Positions 31,622 to 38,304 of a stretch of DNA of 38,304 nucleotides are shown piece after piece; the stretch's first letter is position 1; each line of letters begins with the position of its first letter. This DNA is from RGIG2000 sp045612665 (lineage in GTDB: Bacteria > Bacillota > Clostridia > Oscillospirales > CAG-272), in assembly GCA_045612665.1 (NCBI GenBank), contig JAZKZO010000039.1, forward strand, positions 1 to 38,304, given 5' to 3'. The position numbers and the translations under genes are program-made. Under the pieces are notes generated by a model. The model worked only from the letters and a program-made list of their open reading frames with translations. It ran no database searches and was not told the origin of the DNA.

Positions 31622-33427
31622 ATGCAAAACAAAAAATTACGAAAAATAGTTACAAGCGCACTTTTTTTGGCGCTCGGAATAGTTTTACCGTTTTTAACGG
31701 GACAAATTAAGGAAATTGGCGATTCACTTCTTCCTATGCATATCGTCGTTATGCTTTGCGGAGTTGTGTGTGGCGCGCCGTACGGAGCGGTCGTTGGCTT
31801 GATTTTGCCACTTTTGCGCTCGCTTATGTTCTCAATGCCACCTCTTTATCCAAACGCGATTTGGATGGCTCTTGAGCTTGCGACCTACGGCTTTGCAATA
31901 GGCTTTTTCTATAATTTGTTCAAAAAGAAAACAACACCGTACCTGCTTGCCTCTCTTGGTATCTCTCAAATTTTGGGAAGAGTCGTGTGGGGAATTGCAA
32001 AGGCAATTTTGCTTGGAGTCGGTGGAAAATCGTTTACAATCAAGGCATTTATTATCGGTGGCTTTGTCGATGCAATTCCAGGAATTGTATTGCAGGCACT
32101 TCTTATCCCAACAATTATAGGTCTTTTAAATAGAAAGGAAATATCTAATATGAAGCGTGTAGCATTCCCTTACGGTAAGGAAAAAATAGAATATGATTTC
32201 AAGGGCGATGAGCTTTTGGGCGTGCTTGAATCCTCAATTGAAAAGTACGAGCCAACCCTTGACGAATCATCACTTGTCAAAAACGCACTTGCAAATCCCG
32301 TTGGTACAAAGCGCCTTTGTGAGCTTGCTAAGGGCAAGAAAAATATCGTAATTATAGCAAGCGACCACACGCGTCCCGTGCCTAGCAAGCTTATAATTCC
32401 ACCAATGCTTGCCGAGATAAGAGAGGCAAGCCCTGATGCGAAAATCACCATTTTAATTGCCACAGGGTGCCATAGAGGCACAACCAAGGACGAGCTTGTT
32501 TATAAGTTCGGTGCTGACATAGTTGAAAACGAAAATATTTATATTCACGATTGCGATGAAAGAGATATGCTCGTAAACATCGGCACTCTCCCGTCAGGTG
32601 GACCTTGCGAGATAAACAAAATCGCGTACGAGGCAGATTTGCTTGTAAGCGAGGGCTTTATTGAGCCACACTTCTTCGCAGGCTTCTCGGGTGGACGCAA
32701 GAGCGTTCTTCCGGGCGTATGCGCAAGAGAAACCGTTCTTGCAAACCATTGCTCCGAGTTTATTGATAACGAGAATTGCAGAACAGGAATTCTCGAGGGC
32801 AATCCAATGCACGAGGATATGCTTTGGGCGGCAAAGCAGGCTAAGCTCGCATTTATTGCCAACGTTATTTTGAATGCCGATAAAAAGGTTATTTTCGCAA
32901 CCGCAGGAGATGTTGAAGAGGCACACAAGGCTGGTACAGACTTCCTTGCATCTCTTTGTGGAGCTAAGGCAATCCCTGCCGACGTCGTTATTACAACCAA
33001 CGGTGGCTATCCGCTTGACCAAAATGTATATCAAGCAGTAAAGGGAATGACCGCAGGCGAGGCGACCGTTAAAAAGGGCGGAGTAATCATAATGCTCGCA
33101 AAGTCAAACGACGGTATAGGTGGCGACCATTTCTATCATCAGCTCTCCGACGAGCCTGATATTAACAAAACAATGGATATATTCCTTGCCCGTTCAAGAT
33201 CGCAAACCGTGCCCGACCAATGGCAAACACAGGTTATGCTTCGAGTTTTGATGCACGCTAGCGTAATTTATATCTCCGATATGCCCGACGATATAATAGA
33301 GAAGATGCATATGACACCTGCTCATTCAATCGACGAGGCTCTTGAAATAGCACGCAAAATCCTAGATAAGCAGGACCTCTCAATTGTCGCAATCCCCGAC
33401 GGTGTGTCCGTAATCGTTCAAAAATAA
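31622..33427 (+). CDS. ECF transporter S component fused to LarA-type nickel-pincer racemase
   Basis: 601 aa in one frame. Residues 1 to about 172 form a membrane-embedded ECF substrate-binding component with about six helices (SALFLALGIVLPFL, MHIVVMLCGVVCGAPYGAVV, MALELATYGFAIGFFY, AIPGIVLQALLIPTIIGLL). Residues 177-601 are a full LarA/DUF2088 enzyme: SDHTRPVPSKL, ATGCHRG (His108 in Lactiplantibacillus LarA), IEPHFFAGFSGGRKSVLPG (His174 and Lys184, which holds the nickel-pincer cofactor) and NHCSEF (His200). The start ATG follows AGAGGG. At 32150 an in-frame ATG preceded by AAAGGA may also start free LarA. larB, larC and larE are not here. LarA homologues racemise various 2-hydroxyacids, so the substrate is open. 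Fusion by loss of a stop, or a sequencing error, are both possible. Confidence 0.87.
   Translation: MQNKKLRKIVTSALFLALGIVLPFLTGQIKEIGDSLLPMHIVVMLCGVVCGAPYGAVVGLILPLLRSLMFSMPPLYPNAIWMALELATYGFAIGFFYNLFKKKTTPYLLASLGISQILGRVVWGIAKAILLGVGGKSFTIKAFIIGGFVDAIPGIVLQALLIPTIIGLLNRKEISNMKRVAFPYGKEKIEYDFKGDELLGVLESSIEKYEPTLDESSLVKNALANPVGTKRLCELAKGKKNIVIIASDHTRPVPSKLIIPPMLAEIREASPDAKITILIATGCHRGTTKDELVYKFGADIVENENIYIHDCDERDMLVNIGTLPSGGPCEINKIAYEADLLVSEGFIEPHFFAGFSGGRKSVLPGVCARETVLANHCSEFIDNENCRTGILEGNPMHEDMLWAAKQAKLAFIANVILNADKKVIFATAGDVEEAHKAGTDFLASLCGAKAIPADVVITTNGGYPLDQNVYQAVKGMTAGEATVKKGGVIIMLAKSNDGIGGDHFYHQLSDEPDINKTMDIFLARSRSQTVPDQWQTQVMLRVLMHASVIYISDMPDDIIEKMHMTPAHSIDEALEIARKILDKQDLSIVAIPDGVSVIVQK
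32134..32152 (+). promoter_or_regulatory. Internal ribosome site and start codon inside the fusion gene
   Basis: AAAGGA (32134-32139) lies 10 nt before ATG (32150-32152), which begins MKRVAFPYGK, a natural LarA N-terminus, in frame with the upstream S component. A separate LarA of 425 aa could be made from it. Confidence 0.45.
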
Positions 33428-33429
33428 GA

Positions 33430-33455
33430 AAAAAGCACCGAAAGGTGCTTTTTTA
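33430..33455. terminator. Bidirectional terminator after the fusion gene
   Basis: AAAAAGCACC (33430-33439) pairs with GGTGCTTTTT (33444-33453) around a GAAA tetraloop; it lies between convergent genes. Confidence 0.92.
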
Positions 33456-33458
33456 TTT

Positions 33459-34481
33459 TTATTTTTCTTTTCCAAATACTATTAAAATAGAACCGTCCTT
33501 TTGCTTTTCTGCATATCCGCTAATGAAAGGCTCGTCATCATCGTAATAATCCTCGTCATCATCGTCATCATCGCAGTAAATGTAGTCATCCTCGTCGCGC
33601 AAGTTAACGTATGGATTGTAAGCAAAATCATAGCTTTCATTTTCATAGCCTAAGTAGGGCGCTTCTATACATTCTTCAAGCTCGATTCCATATCCGGCAT
33701 AATTACTGTGAATGTATAGGTGGCAAATATCAATGGGTTCCTTTGATTTCCCACAAAGTCTGTTTTTTATTAGCGAGTCTTGCTTTTGTCTTTTCTTTTC
33801 GGAATAAATATTTATATCTCTACAATCAATATCCTTGTCAAGGAATAGCTTAATATAGCCACCTGATATTCTTCTAACAAAGTTTCCGCTATTCCAGTAT
33901 AATTCCTTGTCAAAGTCGAGATGCATGTCGATGATATCATCATTGAAAACGGAGAAAGAATCACAATTTTCAAGGCTCACGTCGATTTTTCGTATATTTT
34001 CTTTTCTTATATCACCAATTGATACAGTATATCTTTCCGATTCGTACGGACCGTAAATATCATTGCTTCTAAAATGCAAAACAACAAAATCATCTTCTTT
34101 TGTGGCGTATATGTCACCGAAAATAAAATCGCTATAACAATTTTCGTTGAACAAGCGAACGTGGCTTATTCCACCCTCGTTTATAAGACGGTTTTCTATG
34201 TAAGAAATTCTTCCTTTGGAATACTCCTTTCTGTTGTACAAATATGGAGATTCATATTTTACACCCTTGGACTTTAATTTAAGCTTTATAAATCCACTTT
34301 CGGCTACGGGAGACCAACCGTCATTAAAGAAGATCAAATTGTCATAGAAGCGAACGCTTATATCAACAATCTCGCTTCCGCTTAGGACAAAGAAATCTCC
34401 GTTTCTAAAAAATATGTTCATTTTATTAATAACGCTTTCGTTATTAAATTTTCTTTTTGGAAATGTATAATTGAAATTCAT
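33459..34481 (-). CDS. Hypothetical protein with internal duplication
   Basis: 340 aa, no family recognised, no signal peptide or membrane segment. Two halves align: EIVDISVRFYDNLIFF (37-52) with DIIDMHLDFDKELYWN (182-197), SGFIKLKL (62-69) with GGYIKLFL (207-214), YIENRL (94-99) with LIKNRL (237-242), and GDIYATKEDDFVVLHF (122-137) with SGYAEKQKDGSILIVF (321-336). The second copy carries an insert (about 269-320) with a run of Asp/Glu/Tyr (303-317). Beta-rich, Tyr/Asp-rich composition. The ATG follows GGAGGT. It lies 17 nt after the zinc-ribbon gene and likely forms an operon with it, opposite an RHH-WYL regulator. Confidence 0.75.
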   Translation of the reverse strand: MNFNYTFPKRKFNNESVINKMNIFFRNGDFFVLSGSEIVDISVRFYDNLIFFNDGWSPVAESGFIKLKLKSKGVKYESPYLYNRKEYSKGRISYIENRLINEGGISHVRLFNENCYSDFIFGDIYATKEDDFVVLHFRSNDIYGPYESERYTVSIGDIRKENIRKIDVSLENCDSFSVFNDDIIDMHLDFDKELYWNSGNFVRRISGGYIKLFLDKDIDCRDINIYSEKKRQKQDSLIKNRLCGKSKEPIDICHLYIHSNYAGYGIELEECIEAPYLGYENESYDFAYNPYVNLRDEDDYIYCDDDDDDEDYYDDDEPFISGYAEKQKDGSILIVFGKEK

Positions 34482-34498
34482 AGTGATACCTCCGTTTG

Positions 34499-34972
34499 TT
34501 ATTCTTTATAAATTTGTTTTTTGAAACCATTTGAATCAAGAGCGTTTAGCAAGGCATCAAAGACGAAACGACTCACATATGTTGAGTAGACAGGAATACC
34601 AAACTCATCATATCCGTCGGTTATCTGATCATCATAATTGATAAAAACGTTGCATTTTTTATATTCAACGTTGATTTCAATTGCATCAACTTTTTCTCTA
34701 TTTCTTTTTGAGTTAGTGTAAAAACGCTCGAAACTTTCTTCAGCTTGCTTTGAAAAATCGATTTCACAATCCTTTTTTAAAGATGAAAGCGTTTTGTCAA
34801 AGGTTGATTCGTCAAGCATTGTCGGAATTATTGTTTCCTCAAGAAAATCAAGCTCGGGTTCGTAACAATTAAGACATAGCGTGTAAGTTTTATGTTTGTT
34901 GTCAATCATTGCGATTTCAAAATATCCGTCATTTGTGCTTTTGCAAATGTTACAATATCTTGCATTTTTCAC
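34499..34972 (-). CDS. Hypothetical protein with N-terminal zinc ribbon
   Basis: 157 aa, not recognised beyond a CxxC-CxxC zinc-ribbon-like N-terminus (C7-C10 and C33-C36). The middle is charged and helical (about 55-90) and the C-terminal third is beta-alpha, closing with VSRFVFDALLNALDSNGF. The start is GTG at 34970-34972, with GGTGAT a few bases upstream; an ATG nearby is out of frame and runs into TGA. It precedes the duplicated protein by 17 nt on the same strand, suggesting that they act together. Divergent from the RHH-WYL gene, which may control it. Confidence 0.7.
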   Translation of the reverse strand: MKNARYCNICKSTNDGYFEIAMIDNKHKTYTLCLNCYEPELDFLEETIIPTMLDESTFDKTLSSLKKDCEIDFSKQAEESFERFYTNSKRNREKVDAIEINVEYKKCNVFINYDDQITDGYDEFGIPVYSTYVSRFVFDALLNALDSNGFKKQIYKE

Positions 34973-35017
34973 ATAATCACCGTCCTTTTAAATTCAAGCT
35001 GCAGCCTTGTTGATTAC

Positions 35018-35046
35018 ATTATATACCACTTATGTCATCGTGTATA
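35018..35046 (-). promoter_or_regulatory. Probable promoter of the zinc-ribbon/duplicated-protein operon
   Basis: On the minus strand a perfect TATAAT (35018-35023) lies 17 nt from TATACA (35041-35046), a weak -35, as expected for a promoter that needs an activator. Confidence 0.5.
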
Positions 35047-35115
35047 GAGGCAATTTTTAAAAAAATTTTGACCCCTAAAAACATCTAAAAATCCTTTATT
35101 TAAAAGAAATATATA

Positions 35116-35145
35116 TTGACAAAATGCCCCCTTTTAGTGTACAAT
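35116..35145 (+). promoter_or_regulatory. Promoter of the RHH-WYL gene
   Basis: TTGACA (35116-35121), an 18-nt spacer and TACAAT (35140-35145), 20 nt before the start codon. Confidence 0.78.
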
Positions 35146-35165
35146 AATTTCAAGAGGTGATGAAA

Positions 35166-36161
35166 ATGGACGAAAAAATAAAAATAAGCTTATCAAAGGA
35201 AACGCTTGCTTTGCTTAAAAAGGATTGTGAGGATTTCAAAATCACAAAAAACGATGAAACTCCGAATATGAACGCTTTTATTAACACCTTGATCGTAAAT
35301 TTCTTTGATGAGTTTTCGGCAGGCGAAGAAAAGCTCCATGATGAAATTGAAAAAGCACTTTTCGGTGTCCCAGAGGCGTACAAGGAAAAGGCATTTATGG
35401 AAATTATAAGTATCTTGTCAAAGAGAGCAGGAGATACGGCTCTAAAAAAAGATACTACAACTCTTTCGTTCAAACCAACCAAAGCCTCCGAGAAAACTGT
35501 TCTTTATATCGAGAGTGTTATTTTGAAGAACGAAACGATATCGTCATATTATAGAAGAATGCTTGTTGCATATTCCAAAAAGACGAAAAACGAAAGAGAA
35601 AAAATAATACATGGTGAAAATTATGCCGAGCTAAACAAGGCAATATCGAGAGGCGTTAAGGCTTGCATAATTCTTAAAAACGGAGACGTCATAAACGGCG
35701 CATCAATTTATAATATCGCATCGTCAAGAGATGAGCTTTTTAACTATGTTTTAGCATATAGTTATAAGAACAATTTAACAATACGACTTGCAACGATAAA
35801 ATCTGTGGTTTTAATGCCTGAAAAATCAGTGATTCCTGAAAAGAATATAAGACTTTTTGAAAAGCAAATAGAGAATGGCGCGCAGTACCCCTTTTATCCA
35901 TCCGATGATGAGCTCATAAGAGTTGAACTGACGGAAAAGGGGAAAAAGCTATTTCAAAAAATTTATTTGTATAGACCTACTCCTGTAAAAATAGAGGGTA
36001 ATATTTATACCTTTAATTGCTCGGCAAACCAAGCTCTTTATTATTTTGAAAGATTTGGAGAAAGTGCCTTGATTTTATCTCCAAAAAAGCTTGGAATATT
36101 TATGCGAAACTATCACTATTATGCGCTTAAAAAATATAGAAGCATATATGGTAAAGAATAA
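35166..36161 (+). CDS. RHH-WYL domain protein, putative transcription regulator
   Basis: 331 aa. The N-terminus (about 1-48) looks like a ribbon-helix-helix DNA-binding unit: a strand EKIKISLSKETLALLKKD followed by a helix MNAFINTLIVNFFDEF. The middle (about 105-140) is helical with ISSYYRRMLVAYSKK. Residues about 163-220 fit a WYL domain (VKACIILKNGDVINGASIYN, then LTIRLATIKSVVLM), and the C-terminus (about 274-325) a WCX-like extension, IYTFNCSANQALYYFERFG. GAGGTG lies 6 nt upstream of ATG 35166; earlier GTG/ATG codons sit on that site. The same domain order is known from the WYL1 accessory proteins of Cas13d CRISPR loci, but no cas gene or array is here. It is transcribed away from two unknown genes. 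Confidence 0.72.
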   Translation: MDEKIKISLSKETLALLKKDCEDFKITKNDETPNMNAFINTLIVNFFDEFSAGEEKLHDEIEKALFGVPEAYKEKAFMEIISILSKRAGDTALKKDTTTLSFKPTKASEKTVLYIESVILKNETISSYYRRMLVAYSKKTKNEREKIIHGENYAELNKAISRGVKACIILKNGDVINGASIYNIASSRDELFNYVLAYSYKNNLTIRLATIKSVVLMPEKSVIPEKNIRLFEKQIENGAQYPFYPSDDELIRVELTEKGKKLFQKIYLYRPTPVKIEGNIYTFNCSANQALYYFERFGESALILSPKKLGIFMRNYHYYALKKYRSIYGKE

Positions 36162-36162
36162 G

Positions 36163-36192
36163 AAAAAAGCACTCGTTTGAGTGCTTTTTTTA
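36163..36192. terminator. Bidirectional terminator between the RHH-WYL and GDPD genes
   Basis: AAAAAAGCACTC pairs with GAGTGCTTTTTT around GTTT. Confidence 0.92.
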
Positions 36193-36909
36193 TTCGAGAA
36201 TATTCGAGGTTATATAGTCGATGCCCCAGGATGCGAATTTTTCGCCGTTTTCCTTTTCGTTTACGGTCCAACAGTTGACACTAAGTCCTGCCTCGTGCGC
36301 CTTTTTAATTTGCTCCTCGGTTAGCTCAATGCACCAAACGTCGGCATCGATTTTGTCCTCTTTAAGTCGGGCAATCTCCTCGTCAGTTAGCTTCCAAAAG
36401 AGGTATTGTGCGCTTTGATTTGGAAGGATTTTTCTAACTCTTTTGAGATTTTCGTAGTTGAAGGAAATAAATGTTAAATTGTCAAGATAATCGTATGATT
36501 TGATTATCTCGATAATTTTTGCAATCTCCTCGTCGGTAAAGTCGGATTTGAGCTCCAAAATTGCGTGCTTTTCGTATTTTTTTACAATGCTCAAATAGTT
36601 TTCAAGCGTAGCAGGGCGTAGGTCAACGCGTCCCTTTGTGCCGTCCTTGTCGAAAAATACAACCTCTTGAAGCCTTGCGAGCGTTTCCTTTTCAAGATAA
36701 ATCTCCTCGCCCGAGATGCGCTTGTAATTGTCGTCGTGTCCTACTATAAAATGCCCGTCAGCGGTTTTGTAAATGTCGGTTTCTATTCCGTAATACGAGC
36801 GATTGCCCGCAGCAACAAAGGCCGAGCAGGTGTTTTCAAGCTCAATGCCCGAAAGACCTCTATGCGCTATCATTTTTGTGTTCTTTTTGTCAAACTTAAC
36901 CGTGTCCAT
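36190..36909 (-). CDS. Glycerophosphodiester phosphodiesterase
   Basis: GDPD-family TIM-barrel enzyme that hydrolyses glycerophosphodiesters to glycerol 3-phosphate and an alcohol (239 aa, UgpQ size). Motifs are MIAHRGLSGIELENTCSAF (catalytic His and Glu-Asn), GIETDIYKTADG (metal Glu and Asp), GHDD (second catalytic His), ILELKSD and the closing CWTVNEKENGEKFASWGIDY. There is no signal peptide, so it is cytoplasmic. The ATG at 36907-36909 has GAGGTGG 5 nt upstream; longer in-frame versions would run through the promoter and antisense to the next gene and are rejected. Confidence 0.94.
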   Translation of the reverse strand: MDTVKFDKKNTKMIAHRGLSGIELENTCSAFVAAGNRSYYGIETDIYKTADGHFIVGHDDNYKRISGEEIYLEKETLARLQEVVFFDKDGTKGRVDLRPATLENYLSIVKKYEKHAILELKSDFTDEEIAKIIEIIKSYDYLDNLTFISFNYENLKRVRKILPNQSAQYLFWKLTDEEIARLKEDKIDADVWCIELTEEQIKKAHEAGLSVNCWTVNEKENGEKFASWGIDYITSNILE

Positions 36910-36939
36910 AATGCCACCTCGCAAAATCCTTATGCTATT

Positions 36940-36968
36940 ATAATACCACACACGAATGCCAAATGCAA
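36940..36968 (-). promoter_or_regulatory. Promoter of the GDPD gene
   Basis: On the minus strand TTGCAT (36963-36968), a 17-nt spacer and TATTAT (36940-36945). Confidence 0.65.
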
Positions 36969-36977
36969 TATAACACC

Positions 36978-37006
36978 TTGCTTTTGAAAAGAAAAAATGA
37001 TATAAT
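36978..37006 (+). promoter_or_regulatory. Promoter of the aldo/keto reductase gene
   Basis: TTGCTT (36978-36983), a 17-nt spacer and TATAAT (37001-37006). Confidence 0.75.
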
Positions 37007-37039
37007 ATAAATGAATTTATCAAAGGAAGGATAATTAAA

Positions 37040-37951
37040 ATGAAAATTATTGATATAGGAAATATGAAGGCGTCAGCCGTGTCGCTTGGCTGTATGAGAA
37101 TGAGCGCACTTGACGAAAAGCGCGTTGATGCCATTATGGATACCGCGCTTGAGGGCGGAATTAACTATTTTGACCATGCCGATATTTACGGCGGTGGCAA
37201 TTCCGAAAAGCTCTTTGGTGAGTATTTAAAGCGCCACGCGGGAGTGCGTGATAAAATTTTCATTCAAACAAAGTGCGCAATTCACGACGGACAGTTTGAC
37301 TTTTCAAAGGAGCATATTGTAAAATCCGTTGAGGGAAGCCTGTCCCGACTTGGCGTTGATCACGTTGATGCGCTCTTGCTTCACCGTCCCGATACGCTAA
37401 TGGAGCCCGAAGAGGTCGCAGAGGCGTTTGAGCTTTTGGAGTCCTCGGGAAAGGTGCGTGCGTTTGGCGTTTCAAATCAAAATCCTATGCAAATAGAGCT
37501 TCTTAAAACTGCCGTAAAGCAACCGATAATTGCAAATCAGCTTCAATTTTCAATAACCGAGGCAGGTATGGTTACCTCGGGAATGAATGTGAATATGAAA
37601 AATGCCGAGTCCGTTGTGCACGATACGGGCGTGCTTGAATATTCTCGCATAAAAAATATCACAATTCAGGCGTGGTCGCCATTCCAATACGGATTTTTCG
37701 AGGGAAGCTTTATTGATAACGAAAGGTTTCCAAAGCTTAATGAAAAGCTCTCGGAGATAGCAGAGAGGTACGGCATTACCAAAACGGGAGTTGCGACAGC
37801 TTGGATTTTGCGCCATCCTGCCAATATGCAGCTTATTGCAGGCACTATGACACCTGCGCGCCTTAAAGAAATTTGCAACGCATCAGATATTACCTTAACT
37901 CGCGCCGAATGGTATGAAATTTACCGTAGCGCAGGGCATTGCTTGCCATAA
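37040..37951 (+). CDS. Aldo/keto reductase (YdhF-like)
   Basis: NADPH-dependent carbonyl reductase with a TIM barrel (303 aa). The catalytic tetrad is present: Asp and Tyr in NYFDHADIYGGGNSEKLFG, Lys in IQTKCAI and His in ALLLHRPDTLMEP. Other family marks are SSGKVRAFGVSNQNP and the cofactor end LIAGTMTPARLKEI. It most resembles the E. coli YdhF group. The ATG has AAAGGAAGGA upstream. Monocistronic, divergent from the GDPD gene and convergent with the rhamnose mutarotase gene. Physiological substrate unknown. Confidence 0.93.
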   Translation: MKIIDIGNMKASAVSLGCMRMSALDEKRVDAIMDTALEGGINYFDHADIYGGGNSEKLFGEYLKRHAGVRDKIFIQTKCAIHDGQFDFSKEHIVKSVEGSLSRLGVDHVDALLLHRPDTLMEPEEVAEAFELLESSGKVRAFGVSNQNPMQIELLKTAVKQPIIANQLQFSITEAGMVTSGMNVNMKNAESVVHDTGVLEYSRIKNITIQAWSPFQYGFFEGSFIDNERFPKLNEKLSEIAERYGITKTGVATAWILRHPANMQLIAGTMTPARLKEICNASDITLTRAEWYEIYRSAGHCLP

Positions 37952-37957
37952 TAAAAA

Positions 37958-37988
37958 GCCGATGAGAAAAACTCATCGGCAATTTTTA
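37958..37988. terminator. Bidirectional terminator between aldo/keto reductase and rhaM
   Basis: GCCGATGAG (37958-37966) pairs with CTCATCGGC (37972-37980) around an A5 loop, with A- and T-rich flanks. Confidence 0.88.
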
Positions 37989-38303
37989 TTTAAAAGAGAA
38001 TACCTTTGTAAGCTTTGGTTGCGCGCCCGTGGTAGGGTCAAGCTCCATTATAAGAATGTCCTTCATATATTCGTTCCACTTGTCAACGATAGGACTTTCT
38101 CTTTGAACCTTTGATGCGTATTCAATGCCCTTTTCGCACTCGTAATAGCCAAAAAGCTCGTTTCCAACGTTCCAAATAGTGTAATTCACAATTCCCGCAT
38201 CCGATAGCACCTGCTTCATCTCGTCCCATATCGCGTCATGACGCCTAACGTACTCGTCCAAAGCCCCGTCAACTATCTTCGCCTTCCAAGCATATTTTTC
38301 CAT
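37986..38303 (-). CDS. rhaM: L-rhamnose mutarotase
   Basis: Interconverts alpha and beta anomers of L-rhamnose ahead of RhaA (105 aa, full length for the family). Motifs are KIVDGALDEYVRRHDAIWDE (conserved Tyr and His), GIVNYTIWNVGNELFGYYE and the C-terminal VDKWNEYMKDILIMELDPTT. The start ATG lies at 38301-38303, one base from the window edge, so its ribosome site and any upstream rhamnose genes are not visible. It is probably the last gene of a rhamnose-use operon that continues to the right. Confidence 0.93.
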   Translation of the reverse strand: MEKYAWKAKIVDGALDEYVRRHDAIWDEMKQVLSDAGIVNYTIWNVGNELFGYYECEKGIEYASKVQRESPIVDKWNEYMKDILIMELDPTTGAQPKLTKVFSFK

Positions 38304-38304
38304 A

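Noticed and set aside
33430..36192. Accessory block as an integrated mobile element
   Set aside because: No integrase, transposase, tRNA target or att-like direct repeats at the edges; the similar GCAC/GTGC terminators at both ends differ in their loops and stem tips.
36910..37134. N-terminal extension of the GDPD gene
   Set aside because: It would cross the GDPD promoter and run antisense to the aldo/keto reductase start; GAGGTGG marks the ATG at 36907-36909 instead.

Overview
The window reads as chromosomal DNA from a low- to mid-GC Gram-positive bacterium of the Clostridia (Firmicutes), probably an uncultured gut-type anaerobe. The evidence is strong AGGAGG-type ribosome sites, many sigma-A promoters of the form TTGAMA-17-TAWAAT, short U-tailed terminators, a tilS-hpt-ftsH cluster, a MazF/PemK toxin, a DUF1292 protein, a type III glutamine synthetase and a chorismate mutase-prephenate dehydratase P-protein. 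The genus is not determined. I see no rRNA, tRNA, CRISPR array, insertion sequence or phage gene.

Left part (1-9.8 kb): a short minus-strand operon of an Old Yellow Enzyme-like flavin reductase and an SDR (cut by the window edge) diverges from a 2-hydroxyacid dehydrogenase, with a 12-bp palindrome between them. A solitary mazF and an acyl-ACP thioesterase follow, bracketed by two terminators that are exact 29-nt inverted copies of one another. Next are a secreted discoidin-like protein, ribF, a metallo-beta-lactamase-fold protein with altered metal-ligand positions, and a serine hydrolase.

9.73-10.22 kb is the only gene-free stretch over 300 bp. It is AT-rich with imperfect direct repeats, then a dense cluster of DnaA-box-like 9-mers built around a 16-bp-arm dyad. 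Two tiny genes and tilS-hpt-ftsH follow, then a cysteine-rich lipoprotein.

17.2-25.7 kb is a nine-gene operon behind a perfect TTGACA-17-TATAAT promoter: pheA, aroB, aroC, a fused aroE-aroK, aroQ, aroA, tyrA, DAHP synthase and a DUF1292 protein. It encodes all seven shikimate steps plus the Phe and Tyr branch enzymes, lacking only the aminotransferase.

Right part (25.7-38.3 kb): a TIGR02206-like membrane protein behind four 11-bp direct repeats that look like a response-regulator site; a DUF1275 membrane protein; glutamine synthetase III with an MFS transporter; mscL, which diverges from a one-ORF fusion of an ECF-transporter S component to a LarA-type nickel-pincer racemase; an accessory block holding an internally duplicated protein, a zinc-ribbon protein and a divergent RHH-WYL regulator; a glycerophosphodiester phosphodiesterase; an aldo/keto reductase; and an L-rhamnose mutarotase. 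The most unusual items are the ECF-S/LarA fusion, the DnaA-box-like cluster, the 11-bp repeat operator, the RHH-WYL/duplicated-protein block and the degenerate MBL protein.
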